Of a DNA stretch of 15,427 nucleotides, positions 1 to 6,610 are shown one piece after another. Location of the stretch: assembly GCA_947176685.1 (NCBI GenBank), contig CAMWRL010000019.1, positions 1-15,427 on the forward strand, in the 5' to 3' direction. The notes under the pieces are model-generated. The model saw only the letters and a program-made list of their open reading frames with translations, was not told where the DNA came from and did not search any database. The position numbers and the translations under genes are program-made. The stretch comes from an uncultured Ruminococcus sp. Lineage in GTDB: Bacteria > Bacillota > Clostridia > Oscillospirales > Ruminococcaceae. The number at the start of each line of letters is the position of its first letter. The stretch's first letter is position 1.

Positions 1-702
1 TTCCCATGTTATCCGTTCTAATATTGGTTTATTGTCATATTTTGCTATCAGGTCTAATAGTTCATTATCTTTTTTACTCACAACACCGTCATTCATTACC
101 CATTTTTTAGCTCGTTCATATAAATCCCAGTTGTCATATACAACCTTTGCACCGTTTTCCAGTGAGAATTTAACGGCATTAATTATTTCGTCAGTTGTGT
201 TGCCATTCACATAATTAAAGAATGAACGCAAAAAATTATCATTTATATTCAACTTAGGGTCATTGAATTTTTCACTATGATTTAAAGCACACTGCATCAT
301 ATCAATATCAAGGTGATACAGACCATAAAAAAGCAATGTCTGTCTTTCACCGTTTTCACGAATTTCATAATATATCAATGCGGGGTATTTATCAAGGATT
401 TCACCAATTTTTTCAACGTCCATATTTTTAATATATTCCTCGTATTTTGAACACTCTGAATTTTTTATTTTGACTTCTCCGTCAGACGTTTCAATAGTTA
501 CTTTAAAAGTGAGTTCTAAAATTTTCCACGCTGTAAATCCAAGAAAATTAAGTCCCGAAAGTACAAACAGAATTATTGCTATAGTTTCGTGTGTTTTAAA
601 AAGCATAAGTCCGGCGACTAAAAAAATTCCGGCAAATATAATCATTGATTGAATTATAATATTGAAAATTATCATAAGAAACGCAAATCCTAAAAAACCC
701 AT
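1..702 (-). CDS. Membrane-anchored ankyrin-like protein, copy 2 (3' end cut by window edge)
   Basis: I translated this frame by hand: it is open from an ATG at 702 to the window edge, giving 234 residues with no stop. The N-terminus has two hydrophobic segments (about residues 3-35 and 40-60). A polar region follows that looks like degenerate ankyrin helices, with LDIDMMQCALNH near the middle and INAVKFSLENGAKV later. The order and motifs match the neighbouring 717-1421 gene closely (for example DNWDLYERA against DNWNFYERA), so the two are tandem paralogs. GGAG sits about 9 bases before the ATG, and the gene follows its paralog by 14 bases, so it is probably in the same transcript. This copy already equals its sister in length without reaching a stop, so its C-terminus is longer. 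Function is unknown. The topology suggests a membrane protein presenting a soluble repeat domain. Confidence 0.75.
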   Translation of the reverse strand, partial: MGFLGFAFLMIIFNIIIQSMIIFAGIFLVAGLMLFKTHETIAIILFVLSGLNFLGFTAWKILELTFKVTIETSDGEVKIKNSECSKYEEYIKNMDVEKIGEILDKYPALIYYEIRENGERQTLLFYGLYHLDIDMMQCALNHSEKFNDPKLNINDNFLRSFFNYVNGNTTDEIINAVKFSLENGAKVVYDNWDLYERAKKWVMNDGVVSKKDNELLDLIAKYDNKPILERITWE

Positions 703-716
703 ATAATCACTCCTTT

Positions 717-1421
717 TTATTTACTGTTTTCAGGAAGATATTCTTTTATGAGTGCTAATAACTCCTCGTCTTTCGGACTTATAACATTATCTTGCTGTAC
801 CCATTGAAAAGCTCGCTCATAGAAATTCCAGTTATCATCTTCAACTCTTGCACCGTGTTCCAGTGCAAATCTGACAGCATTGATTATTTTGTCTGTTGTC
901 ACTCCGTCTTTGATGGAATTTTCTTTTTTCATATAATATGAGCCTGTTATATATCCGAAGAAGTTCTGTAATGAATTTTTACGACTGACATTAATGTCAT
1001 CAAAAACAGCACCGTGATTCATAGCACATTGCATAATTTCAATATCAAGTGCCGCAAGACCATAATCAAGCAGTCCCTTATTTACGCCATATGGACCACA
1101 ATATATCAGTTCCTGATGTTTGTCAAGCAGCTTATTCAGTTTTTTTATATTCAAAGTTTCAATGCACTTGTCATACTTTGCAACGATTAGCGGTTTTATA
1201 ACGACTTTTTCATTATTTATTTTTACAACTCTTGAACGTGGTATGTTGTCAAAAATCGCACATAACAAGAGACATACCAGAATAATCCCAGAAAGGACTA
1301 ACGAAATTACAGCTATAATTTTGTGTTTTTTAAGCATTAGAAGTCCCACAATCAGAAAAGCAATCATTAATCCAATTATAATAAGAAATGCAGAAACTAA
1401 TAAAAATCCAAAAACAACCAT
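717..1421 (-). CDS. Membrane-anchored ankyrin-like protein, copy 1
   Basis: This is a 234-residue protein. Its first 60 residues form two hydrophobic segments separated by a short basic turn (LKKHK), so it is probably membrane anchored. The remaining ~170 residues are soluble and resemble worn ankyrin-type helix pairs: LDIEIMQCAMNHGAVFDD, then INAVRFALEHGARVEDD. I recognise no catalytic motif. AAGGGAGTG lies just before the start. The gene lies 15 bases after the GNAT gene and 14 bases before its paralog, so the three are probably cotranscribed. The family is unknown to me. Ankyrin-like folds usually mediate protein contacts, so a binding role is a guess only. It is more AT-rich than the fumarate operon. 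Confidence 0.8.
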   Translation of the reverse strand: MVVFGFLLVSAFLIIIGLMIAFLIVGLLMLKKHKIIAVISLVLSGIILVCLLLCAIFDNIPRSRVVKINNEKVVIKPLIVAKYDKCIETLNIKKLNKLLDKHQELIYCGPYGVNKGLLDYGLAALDIEIMQCAMNHGAVFDDINVSRKNSLQNFFGYITGSYYMKKENSIKDGVTTDKIINAVRFALEHGARVEDDNWNFYERAFQWVQQDNVISPKDEELLALIKEYLPENSK

Positions 1422-1436
1422 ACAATCACTCCCTTA

Positions 1437-2651
1437 CTAAATATCAACAAATCCACGATATCCGCCACATTTGTTTCTTGAATCGTACTCACTGCAAATG
1501 TAAGTCTCCTGCCTGTGTGTAAAGTCCTTGTCACCAAGATACTTGAAATAATCGGCTTTGCTGTTTACTTTGAGGCAGTTTTCTCTGCATTCATGGTAAC
1601 ACATCATACTCCCGAACTCATTCTGACCATACGGCGAATACTCCGAATACTGACACGTAAAACACGACTTTATATAATAAGCGTGTTTTATTTTCCCGCA
1701 TATATCGGACAAGGCGGTTTCAAAATTAAGAGTATTTTTTTCACTGCTGTAACGTTTCCCGTCAATACGCAGACTGAAATCTTTGACAATCGTGTCATCA
1801 TAGTAAACCCTTGTATCTCCGCACATAATAATGCCCTGAGGTTTATTCATATCGTGTTCAACAAGTTCAAACGATATATATAAAGTTGCTGTAAATTCCG
1901 TCATATCACGTTTCCGGACTATCTGTACGGGAATTTCCACATCAAGTGCGTATCTCTGAAGCCCATATAAATACATTGGTACGTGTTTGCCGCATTTCTC
2001 AATAACATCGCCATGAAACTTAATGATATGAAATCTGTCTCCAATTTCGTCAGACGGTTCTGTACTTTCGTATTCAAATTCACTTATACAAGTTCCGCCG
2101 CAAAATCTGAAACCGTCCAGCGTAAATGATATTTCAGAACCGTCATTTAATATTTCAATGTCAGTGTCGTGAAATTCGTCTTTGTAATGTGCTTTCCAAA
2201 GCTGAATATCAGTCTTCCGCAGCTCAATAATATATTCTGTTGTTTCGTCTTCGGGTTTTCTTTTGCCTGTCGGATAAAATCCGTGCTTTTTGTAAAATGA
2301 AATTGCCCTTGTATTCGTTTCCAAAGCCCACAGAAATTCAATATTATGATGTTTCATAACATAGTTAAGCAATGCAGAACCGATTGACTGTCCTTGCAAA
2401 ACCGGCTCAACAAATAATTTTTTTACTTCATTTTCGTACACGCCGACAAAACCTTTTACTGTTCCGTCGTCGTAAACGTATAAAATCATATCCGAATTAT
2501 GATATTTTTCCGTTTCAGTACAGACCCTTAATTCATTGAAATAATATTCGTCATTTCTGAATAAAGGATAAAAATTCAGTCTGTAATTAAACACTTCTAT
2601 TTCGGCAATCCTTGAAAAATCCTCTCGTACTGCTTTACGTATGCAGTTCAT
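1437..2651 (-). CDS. GNAT N-acetyltransferase fused to a cysteine-rich domain of unknown function
   Basis: This is a 404-residue two-part protein. Residues 1-145 are a GNAT acetyltransferase, which transfers acetyl from acetyl-CoA to an amine. Motif A, with its pyrophosphate-binding loop, is QGQSIGSAL at 86-94, after strand VKKLFVEP. Motif B is NTRAISFYKKHGFYPTG at about 113-129. Residues ~150-404 form a second domain, mostly beta-like, ending in a cluster of seven cysteines (330, 333, 351, 355, 359, 386, 395). This could bind zinc or an iron-sulfur cluster. From memory it resembles a stand-alone uncharacterised family (possibly DUF6304), which I cannot verify. The ATG at 2651 is preferred because CGGAGA lies 8 bases before it, inside the last codons of the 74-residue gene. 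The frame is open further upstream but lacks such a site. The substrate is unknown. Confidence 0.8.
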   Translation of the reverse strand: MNCIRKAVREDFSRIAEIEVFNYRLNFYPLFRNDEYYFNELRVCTETEKYHNSDMILYVYDDGTVKGFVGVYENEVKKLFVEPVLQGQSIGSALLNYVMKHHNIEFLWALETNTRAISFYKKHGFYPTGKRKPEDETTEYIIELRKTDIQLWKAHYKDEFHDTDIEILNDGSEISFTLDGFRFCGGTCISEFEYESTEPSDEIGDRFHIIKFHGDVIEKCGKHVPMYLYGLQRYALDVEIPVQIVRKRDMTEFTATLYISFELVEHDMNKPQGIIMCGDTRVYYDDTIVKDFSLRIDGKRYSSEKNTLNFETALSDICGKIKHAYYIKSCFTCQYSEYSPYGQNEFGSMMCYHECRENCLKVNSKADYFKYLGDKDFTHRQETYICSEYDSRNKCGGYRGFVDI

Positions 2652-2655
2652 ATTA

Positions 2656-2880
2656 TCATCTCCGTTTGTAAATTTTTTGAATATCCCTGTCATAAACATA
2701 GTCCGGCGGTATATCTTCATCAATAACTATATAGCCGTAACTTCTGCACAGCATCTCAACAAAATTATCCGTATCGCATAGCATTTCAGTTGTTTCGAGC
2801 TGTTTTTTCAGTTCAGCGAAACCCACCGTCCTGCCGGACAGCAGAGTATCTTTTTTGTAGTATTCGATTTCAAGTATCAT
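2656..2880 (-). CDS. Small 74-residue protein of unknown function
   Basis: This short acidic soluble protein begins MILEIEYYKKDTLLSGR and has no signal peptide or membrane segment. I do not recognise a family. The evidence that it is real is positional. Its ATG lies two bases after the stop of the upstream small membrane gene, and a GGGAGG ribosome site sits in that gene's last codons. Its own last codons (CGG AGA TGA) supply the ribosome site of the GNAT gene, which starts four bases later. This tight packing suggests translational coupling across all three genes. It contains two cysteines (near residues 35 and 45). No function can be inferred. Confidence 0.7.
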   Translation of the reverse strand: MILEIEYYKKDTLLSGRTVGFAELKKQLETTEMLCDTDNFVEMLCRSYGYIVIDEDIPPDYVYDRDIQKIYKRR

Positions 2881-2882
2881 TT

Positions 2883-3098
2883 TTAATTCATTCCTCCCAA
2901 TTTTACAAGTTCATAACCCAGCCACGTACAGAATATATGTATAACAATCCAGCTTACAATAAAGCAGATTTTCAGTGTGCGCAGTTCAGGAATGAAATTT
3001 TCTTTTTTTGCATGGCGAAGATGTGATTTTTTAAAAAGAAAATACAGTCCAAACCACAATGCCGTATCTTCAACCGCAAAAACAATAATATTCAACAT
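2883..3098 (-). CDS. Small membrane protein, first gene of the accessory operon
   Basis: This 71-residue protein has two hydrophobic segments (about residues 2-22 and 41-65) joined by a strongly basic stretch (FKKSHLRHAKKE), predicting a two-pass membrane protein with the basic loop in the cytoplasm. AAAAGGGGA precedes the ATG with suitable spacing. A near-perfect promoter lies immediately upstream, so this is the first gene of the operon. The next gene begins two bases after its stop. I do not recognise a family. The size and position would fit a small anchor or accessory subunit for a downstream product, but nothing in the sequence shows this. Confidence 0.7.
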   Translation of the reverse strand: MLNIIVFAVEDTALWFGLYFLFKKSHLRHAKKENFIPELRTLKICFIVSWIVIHIFCTWLGYELVKLGGMN

Positions 3099-3125
3099 AT
3101 TGCTATCCCCTTTTATGTTTGGTAA

Positions 3126-3154
3126 ATTATAACATACATTTCCCGAAATGTCAA
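3126..3154 (-). promoter_or_regulatory. Consensus sigma-A promoter of the accessory operon
   Basis: Read on the minus strand, the -35 TTGACA (3149-3154) and -10 TATAAT (3126-3131) are both perfect. They are separated by 17 bases, and TG one base before the -10 forms an extended element. Transcription should start near 3119, about 20 bases before the first ATG at 3098. The -35 abuts the T-run of the preceding terminator. Confidence 0.9.
3136..3151. promoter_or_regulatory. Perfect palindrome inside the promoter spacer (candidate operator)
   Basis: ACATTTC-CC-GAAATGT is an inverted repeat with 7-base arms and a 2-base centre. It lies almost wholly between the -35 and -10 and covers three bases of the -35. 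This is a classical repressor position. A promoter of near-ideal strength would plausibly need such control. No regulator gene for it is visible in the window. Confidence 0.55.
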
Positions 3155-3155
3155 C

Positions 3156-3178
3156 AAAAAACCGTCCTGTACGGACGG
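3156..3178 (-). terminator. Rho-independent terminator after the 122-residue gene
   Basis: On the minus strand this is a 6-base GC-rich stem CCGTCC/GGACGG (3162-3178) with a 5-base loop, followed by six T (3161-3156). It starts nine bases after the stop of the 3187-3555 gene and ends just before the next operon's -35. Confidence 0.85.
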
Positions 3179-3186
3179 CGGTATTG

Positions 3187-3555
3187 TTATAGTTTTCCGC
3201 AAGGGATTCTGCCTTTACGGTATGTATTTTTTAATTCTGACAACCATTTGTCTTTATAGCCGACTGCTATACTATCAAATATGAGTCCAAAGTCATCAGA
3301 AACATAATCAGCAAGTTCAGTACCAATCCTGTCAGCTACTATAAAAAAAGCTTCTTTTCTAATCTGGTCGTTCTGATTCTGAAAAGTATAGTTATACTGA
3401 TTTTTTATTCTGCTGATTTCGCTGTCAACTCTGCACCATTCGCTGTCAAAAGGTTCGCAATCTCTGCAATCAAGCAGTTCATTAATACTGTCCTCATCAA
3501 ACTGACTGTAGTCAATATTTCTGAGACAGTCTAAAAGCATTTCAATTTCTTTCAT
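3187..3555 (-). CDS. 122-residue protein of unknown function
   Basis: This is a soluble, acidic, mostly helical-looking protein with no signal peptide or membrane segment. It has four cysteines in its first third (one near residue 10, then CRDC and WCRV at about 30-41) and one near the C-terminus. I do not recognise a family. The AAGGAG ribosome site is well placed before the ATG. The gene starts only 15 bases after the terminator that ends the transporter gene, leaving no room for a separate promoter. It is therefore probably expressed by read-through of that terminator, or from a promoter inside the transporter gene. It has its own strong terminator. A link to succinate metabolism cannot be inferred from position alone. 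Confidence 0.7.
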   Translation of the reverse strand: MKEIEMLLDCLRNIDYSQFDEDSINELLDCRDCEPFDSEWCRVDSEISRIKNQYNYTFQNQNDQIRKEAFFIVADRIGTELADYVSDDFGLIFDSIAVGYKDKWLSELKNTYRKGRIPCGKL

Positions 3556-3570
3556 AATACGCTCCTTATG

Positions 3571-3598
3571 AAAAACCGTTCCCCGAAAGGAACGGTTT
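3571..3598 (-). terminator. Rho-independent terminator after the transporter gene
   Basis: A perfect 10-base stem AAACCGTTCC/GGAACGGTTT (3573-3598) with a 6-base loop ends in a run of five T on the minus strand. It lies eight bases past the transporter stop. It probably ends the succinate operon, with some read-through into the 3187-3555 gene. Confidence 0.85.
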
Positions 3599-3605
3599 AT
3601 TAAAT

Positions 3606-4862
3606 TTACTTGAATATCATAAGCAGTACCTGCGATACAATTACTACCGCAATAAGTGCTACCGGATATGTAGCGGCATATGCAGAAGCAACATCTTCTG
3701 TACCTGCCGTGCTGATGAGAGTACCGAGTGCCGGAGTAGAAGTCATACCGCCTGTAATTGAACCGAGGTTATTGAGCAGGCTGAGTTTGAGAACATACTT
3801 AGCAAAGATAAAGCCGATAATCATAGGAACAATTGTCATTACTACGCCGTACAGGAAGTATACAGCCTTGAAATATTTAACGAAGCTTGCACCGCCTGCA
3901 ACGCCTGCACCTATAAGGAACAGCATAAGACCAAATTCACGGAAAACTTTCAGGGTGCTTTCTTTGGGAGTAACTGACATTTTGCCGAAGTTTCCGAAAT
4001 GTCCGAAGATAAGGGAAACAAGCAGACAGCCGCCTGTTGTTGTGAGTGAGAAGTTGCCGAATTTGATTGAACCAACGAAGATACCAACAATTGAAGCAAG
4101 TGCAAAAGGCATAAAACCGAATTCGTCCATTTCAATAAGTTTCTTGTTTACTTTTTTCTTTGAACCACTGTCAGCAGTGATGAGCTTTTTACGTTCTTCT
4201 GCCATATTAGCTTTCATGAACTTCGGAATAAGCTGAACGAAAAGTACAACGCCGATTACTCCGAAAAGATAAGCGATACCGTGTCCGACTGTTACAAGGC
4301 TTTCAAGCTCAGCACCATTCGGACGGGATTCAACAGTTGCCTTTGCGGCAGAAAATGCCGGTGTACTTGTGAGCGAACCGGAAAGAAGTCCGACAAGCAT
4401 TGAAGCGATATTTTCAGTGGGGTCTCCGGAGATAGCCTTGTCAACGAGAATACAGCCGCCGCAGGCAAGTCCTCCGGCAACGATTACGACAAGTGCCAGA
4501 AGTACATAAGACTTGAAGTTTTTCTTGAAGTTTCCGAAAAAGTTAGGGCCTGCGATAAATCCTACAGACGTTACAAATAATATAAGTCCGAGATTTTCGA
4601 CAACTTTGAGTGCGCTGCTTACGAATGAAACAATTTCTTTGCTTTCTGCCGCTGTAACTGTAAGGTTACTGCCGAGATTATCAAAGAAGAAACAGCCGTA
4701 CAGAAGTGAAACGATAAATACTCCGGCAGTACCGAGTGAAATGCCCTTGACGGTAATTCTACCGAGCAGATAGCCTACAGTCGTGATAAGAAAGACTGCA
4801 AACATAAGGAAAGTTATAGCCTTGATGGAGATTGAAAAATCTCCTGCTGCGATTAAATCCAT
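3606..4862 (-). CDS. AAE-family (AspT/YidE-type) dicarboxylate exchanger, probable succinate exporter
   Basis: This 418-residue integral membrane protein is built of two homologous halves, as in the aspartate:alanine exchanger family. Each half carries the family signature: GSLTSTPA at 162-169 and GGMTSTPA at 371-378. Each signature is preceded by a matching glycine-rich helix (LGLILFVTSVGFIAGP from 91, FGLMLFLIGAGVAGG from 310). The halves are joined by a short basic cytoplasmic loop (about 215-250). The protein is shorter than AspT or YidE (roughly 540-550 residues) because the loop lacks the usual regulatory TrkA_C domains. Some family members export succinate (SucE of Corynebacterium). 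Position after fumarate reductase suggests succinate efflux, perhaps in exchange for another dicarboxylate. The substrate is inferred. The ATG at 4862 is preferred over an upstream start because AGAGG lies 9 bases before it. Confidence 0.85.
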   Translation of the reverse strand: MDLIAAGDFSISIKAITFLMFAVFLITTVGYLLGRITVKGISLGTAGVFIVSLLYGCFFFDNLGSNLTVTAAESKEIVSFVSSALKVVENLGLILFVTSVGFIAGPNFFGNFKKNFKSYVLLALVVIVAGGLACGGCILVDKAISGDPTENIASMLVGLLSGSLTSTPAFSAAKATVESRPNGAELESLVTVGHGIAYLFGVIGVVLFVQLIPKFMKANMAEERKKLITADSGSKKKVNKKLIEMDEFGFMPFALASIVGIFVGSIKFGNFSLTTTGGCLLVSLIFGHFGNFGKMSVTPKESTLKVFREFGLMLFLIGAGVAGGASFVKYFKAVYFLYGVVMTIVPMIIGFIFAKYVLKLSLLNNLGSITGGMTSTPALGTLISTAGTEDVASAYAATYPVALIAVVIVSQVLLMIFK

Positions 4863-4900
4863 AATCCACAACCTCTTTCTGTTAAATTTTCCGCAATACA

Positions 4901-4915
4901 GCATATTTTTTATGC
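4901..4915. promoter_or_regulatory. Small inverted repeat in the transporter leader
   Basis: GCATA-TTTTT-TATGC has 5-base arms and lies about 40 bases before the transporter ATG. It could be an operator or a weak hairpin. The leader is AT-rich and I could not identify a convincing promoter. Short repeats like this arise by chance in AT-rich DNA. Confidence 0.25.
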
Positions 4916-4943
4916 AATATCACAATATGTATATAACCGCACA

Positions 4944-4973
4944 AACCGACAGACACAAAAATGCCTGTCGGTT
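4944..4973 (-). terminator. Intercistronic hairpin between frdA and the transporter gene
   Basis: A perfect 9-base stem AACCGACAG/CTGTCGGTT encloses a 12-base loop, starting about 24 bases after the frdA stop. On the minus strand the stem is followed by TTTGTGCGG, without a real T-run. It may be a weak terminator, an attenuator or an mRNA-stabilising hairpin that lowers transporter expression relative to frdA. Confidence 0.5.
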
Positions 4974-4996
4974 CGTTGGATTATAGTCGGGTTAAA

Positions 4997-6598
4997 TTAC
5001 TTTTTTCTTGCGTACTTCGGAAGAAGCATTGGTGAAACCTTGCCTGTATTAACTCCGGCATTATCAAGTTCAGCATTGAACTTATTGATATGTTCAAGAG
5101 TGAGTTTTTCAGGAACAGCGGTTTCCTTAGCCTTGGCGGCTGCGTAAATACCTGCATTTCTGCCGAATACGATAACGTCAAGGAGAGAATTGCCCATAAG
5201 TCTGTTTCTTCCGTGAATACCACCGGCAACTTCACCGGCTGCAAACAGGTTTTCAACACCTGTAGCGCATTCGTCAGTGATGTCAATACCGCCGTTCTGG
5301 TAGTGGAGCGTCGGGAAAACAAGGATAGGTTCTTTTCTGATGTCTATTCCGTACTTGCCGAACATTCTGAGCATTGCAGGGATTCTCTTTTCGATAGTTC
5401 CCTCGCCGTGGATAAGTTCTATCATAGGAGTATCGAGCCATACAGCCTTGCCGAGATTTGTTTCAATGCCCTTGCCTCTTGCGGTACACTCACGGATAAT
5501 AGAAGACGCTGTAACGTCACGGGTTTCAAGCGGATTCATGAAAACTTCGCCGTCAATATTTACAAGCTTTGCGCCAAGTGAACGTACCTTTTCAGTAACG
5601 AGCGCACCGAAAATCTGTTCCGGATAACCTGTACCTGTCGGGTGATACTGGAGTGTATCAACATCACGGAGACCTGCGCCGACTCTGTATGCAAGTACAA
5701 GACCGTCAGCAGTTGCGCCGTAGTGGTTGGAAGTCGGGAATCCCTGATAATGCATTCTGCCTGCGCCGCCTGTTGCGATAACAACGGTCTTAGCTCTTGC
5801 AACCATAAGTTCCTTTGTTTCCATATTCATAAGAACTGCACCGGCAGCCTTGCCGTTTTCGTCAAGAATGATTTCAACTGCGGCTGTAAAGTCGATTACC
5901 GGAATACCTCTGTTGAGAACTTCGTCACGGAGAGTACGCATAATTTCTGCACCGGAATAGTCCTTTGCAGCGTGCATTCTCTTTCTGGAAGTACCGCCGC
6001 CGTGAGTTGTAATCATAGTGCCGTCAGCTTCCTTGTCAAATTCAACGCCGAGTTTGTTGAGCCACTGGATAGCTTCGGGAGCTTTTGTAACAAGTTTCTT
6101 GACGAGTTCAGGCTTTGCGGCAAAATGTCCGCCGCCGAAAGCGTCAACATAGTGTATAGCCGGAGAATCGTTCGGCTTGTCAGCAGCCTGAATACCGCCC
6201 TCAGCCATCATTGTGTTGGCGTCACCGATACGGAGCTTTGTAACTATCATAGCCTTAACGCCGGCTTCGTCAGCTTCGATTGCGCATGAAGAACCAGCAC
6301 CGCCGCCGCCGATGATAAGAACGTCTGTATCGTAATCAGGGTTTTCAAGGTCTACGTCAGCGGGATTGATTCTGCTGCGTCCCTGAAGGAGTTCAGCAAG
6401 CTGAGTCGGAACTTTACCGCCCTTGTTTGCGCCTGTTTCAAGAACGCTGAACTGGTCTTCCCTGTAATCGGGGTGGAATGTTTTCAGAAGGACATCTTTT
6501 TCTTCCGCTGTCATTCTGCGGGGTTCAAGCTTTGCATTGTATTCTCTCTTTTCAGCAACTACCTTTGCAAGCTCATTAAGCTTATCGATTTTATACAT
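4997..6598 (-). CDS. frdA: Soluble fumarate reductase flavoprotein subunit
   Basis: This 533-residue protein is the FAD subunit that reduces fumarate to succinate in the cytoplasm. An ~90-residue N-terminal extension precedes the FAD-binding motif GGGGAG (97-102). Catalytic residues of the fumarate reductase family are present: H319 in QYHPTG, R360 in TRDV, H432 in HYQNGG and R466 in HGRNRLMGNS. By alignment with E. coli FrdA from memory these match H232, R287, H355 and R390. The histidine that binds FAD covalently in membrane enzymes is N128 here (ANTMMAEGG), so FAD should be non-covalent. Only ~50 residues follow the FGRNAG motif, so most of the C-terminal helical domain is absent. AAGGAGG precedes the ATG, 12 bases after frdB. 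L-aspartate oxidase was considered, but the frdB partner and operon argue against it. Confidence 0.9.
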   Translation of the reverse strand: MYKIDKLNELAKVVAEKREYNAKLEPRRMTAEEKDVLLKTFHPDYREDQFSVLETGANKGGKVPTQLAELLQGRSRINPADVDLENPDYDTDVLIIGGGGAGSSCAIEADEAGVKAMIVTKLRIGDANTMMAEGGIQAADKPNDSPAIHYVDAFGGGHFAAKPELVKKLVTKAPEAIQWLNKLGVEFDKEADGTMITTHGGGTSRKRMHAAKDYSGAEIMRTLRDEVLNRGIPVIDFTAAVEIILDENGKAAGAVLMNMETKELMVARAKTVVIATGGAGRMHYQGFPTSNHYGATADGLVLAYRVGAGLRDVDTLQYHPTGTGYPEQIFGALVTEKVRSLGAKLVNIDGEVFMNPLETRDVTASSIIRECTARGKGIETNLGKAVWLDTPMIELIHGEGTIEKRIPAMLRMFGKYGIDIRKEPILVFPTLHYQNGGIDITDECATGVENLFAAGEVAGGIHGRNRLMGNSLLDVIVFGRNAGIYAAAKAKETAVPEKLTLEHINKFNAELDNAGVNTGKVSPMLLPKYARKK

Positions 6599-6610
6599 TT
6601 CTGCTCCTCC

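Noticed and set aside
2652..2723. Upstream starts for the GNAT gene
   Set aside because: The added residues lie within the 74-residue gene in another frame, and the GNAT fold begins right after the ATG at 2651, which has its own ribosome site.
4997..6598. L-aspartate oxidase (NadB) instead of FrdA
   Set aside because: N128 is shared with NadB, but the adjacent frdB, the fumarase and Hdr context, and the absence of nadA or nadC favour fumarate reductase.
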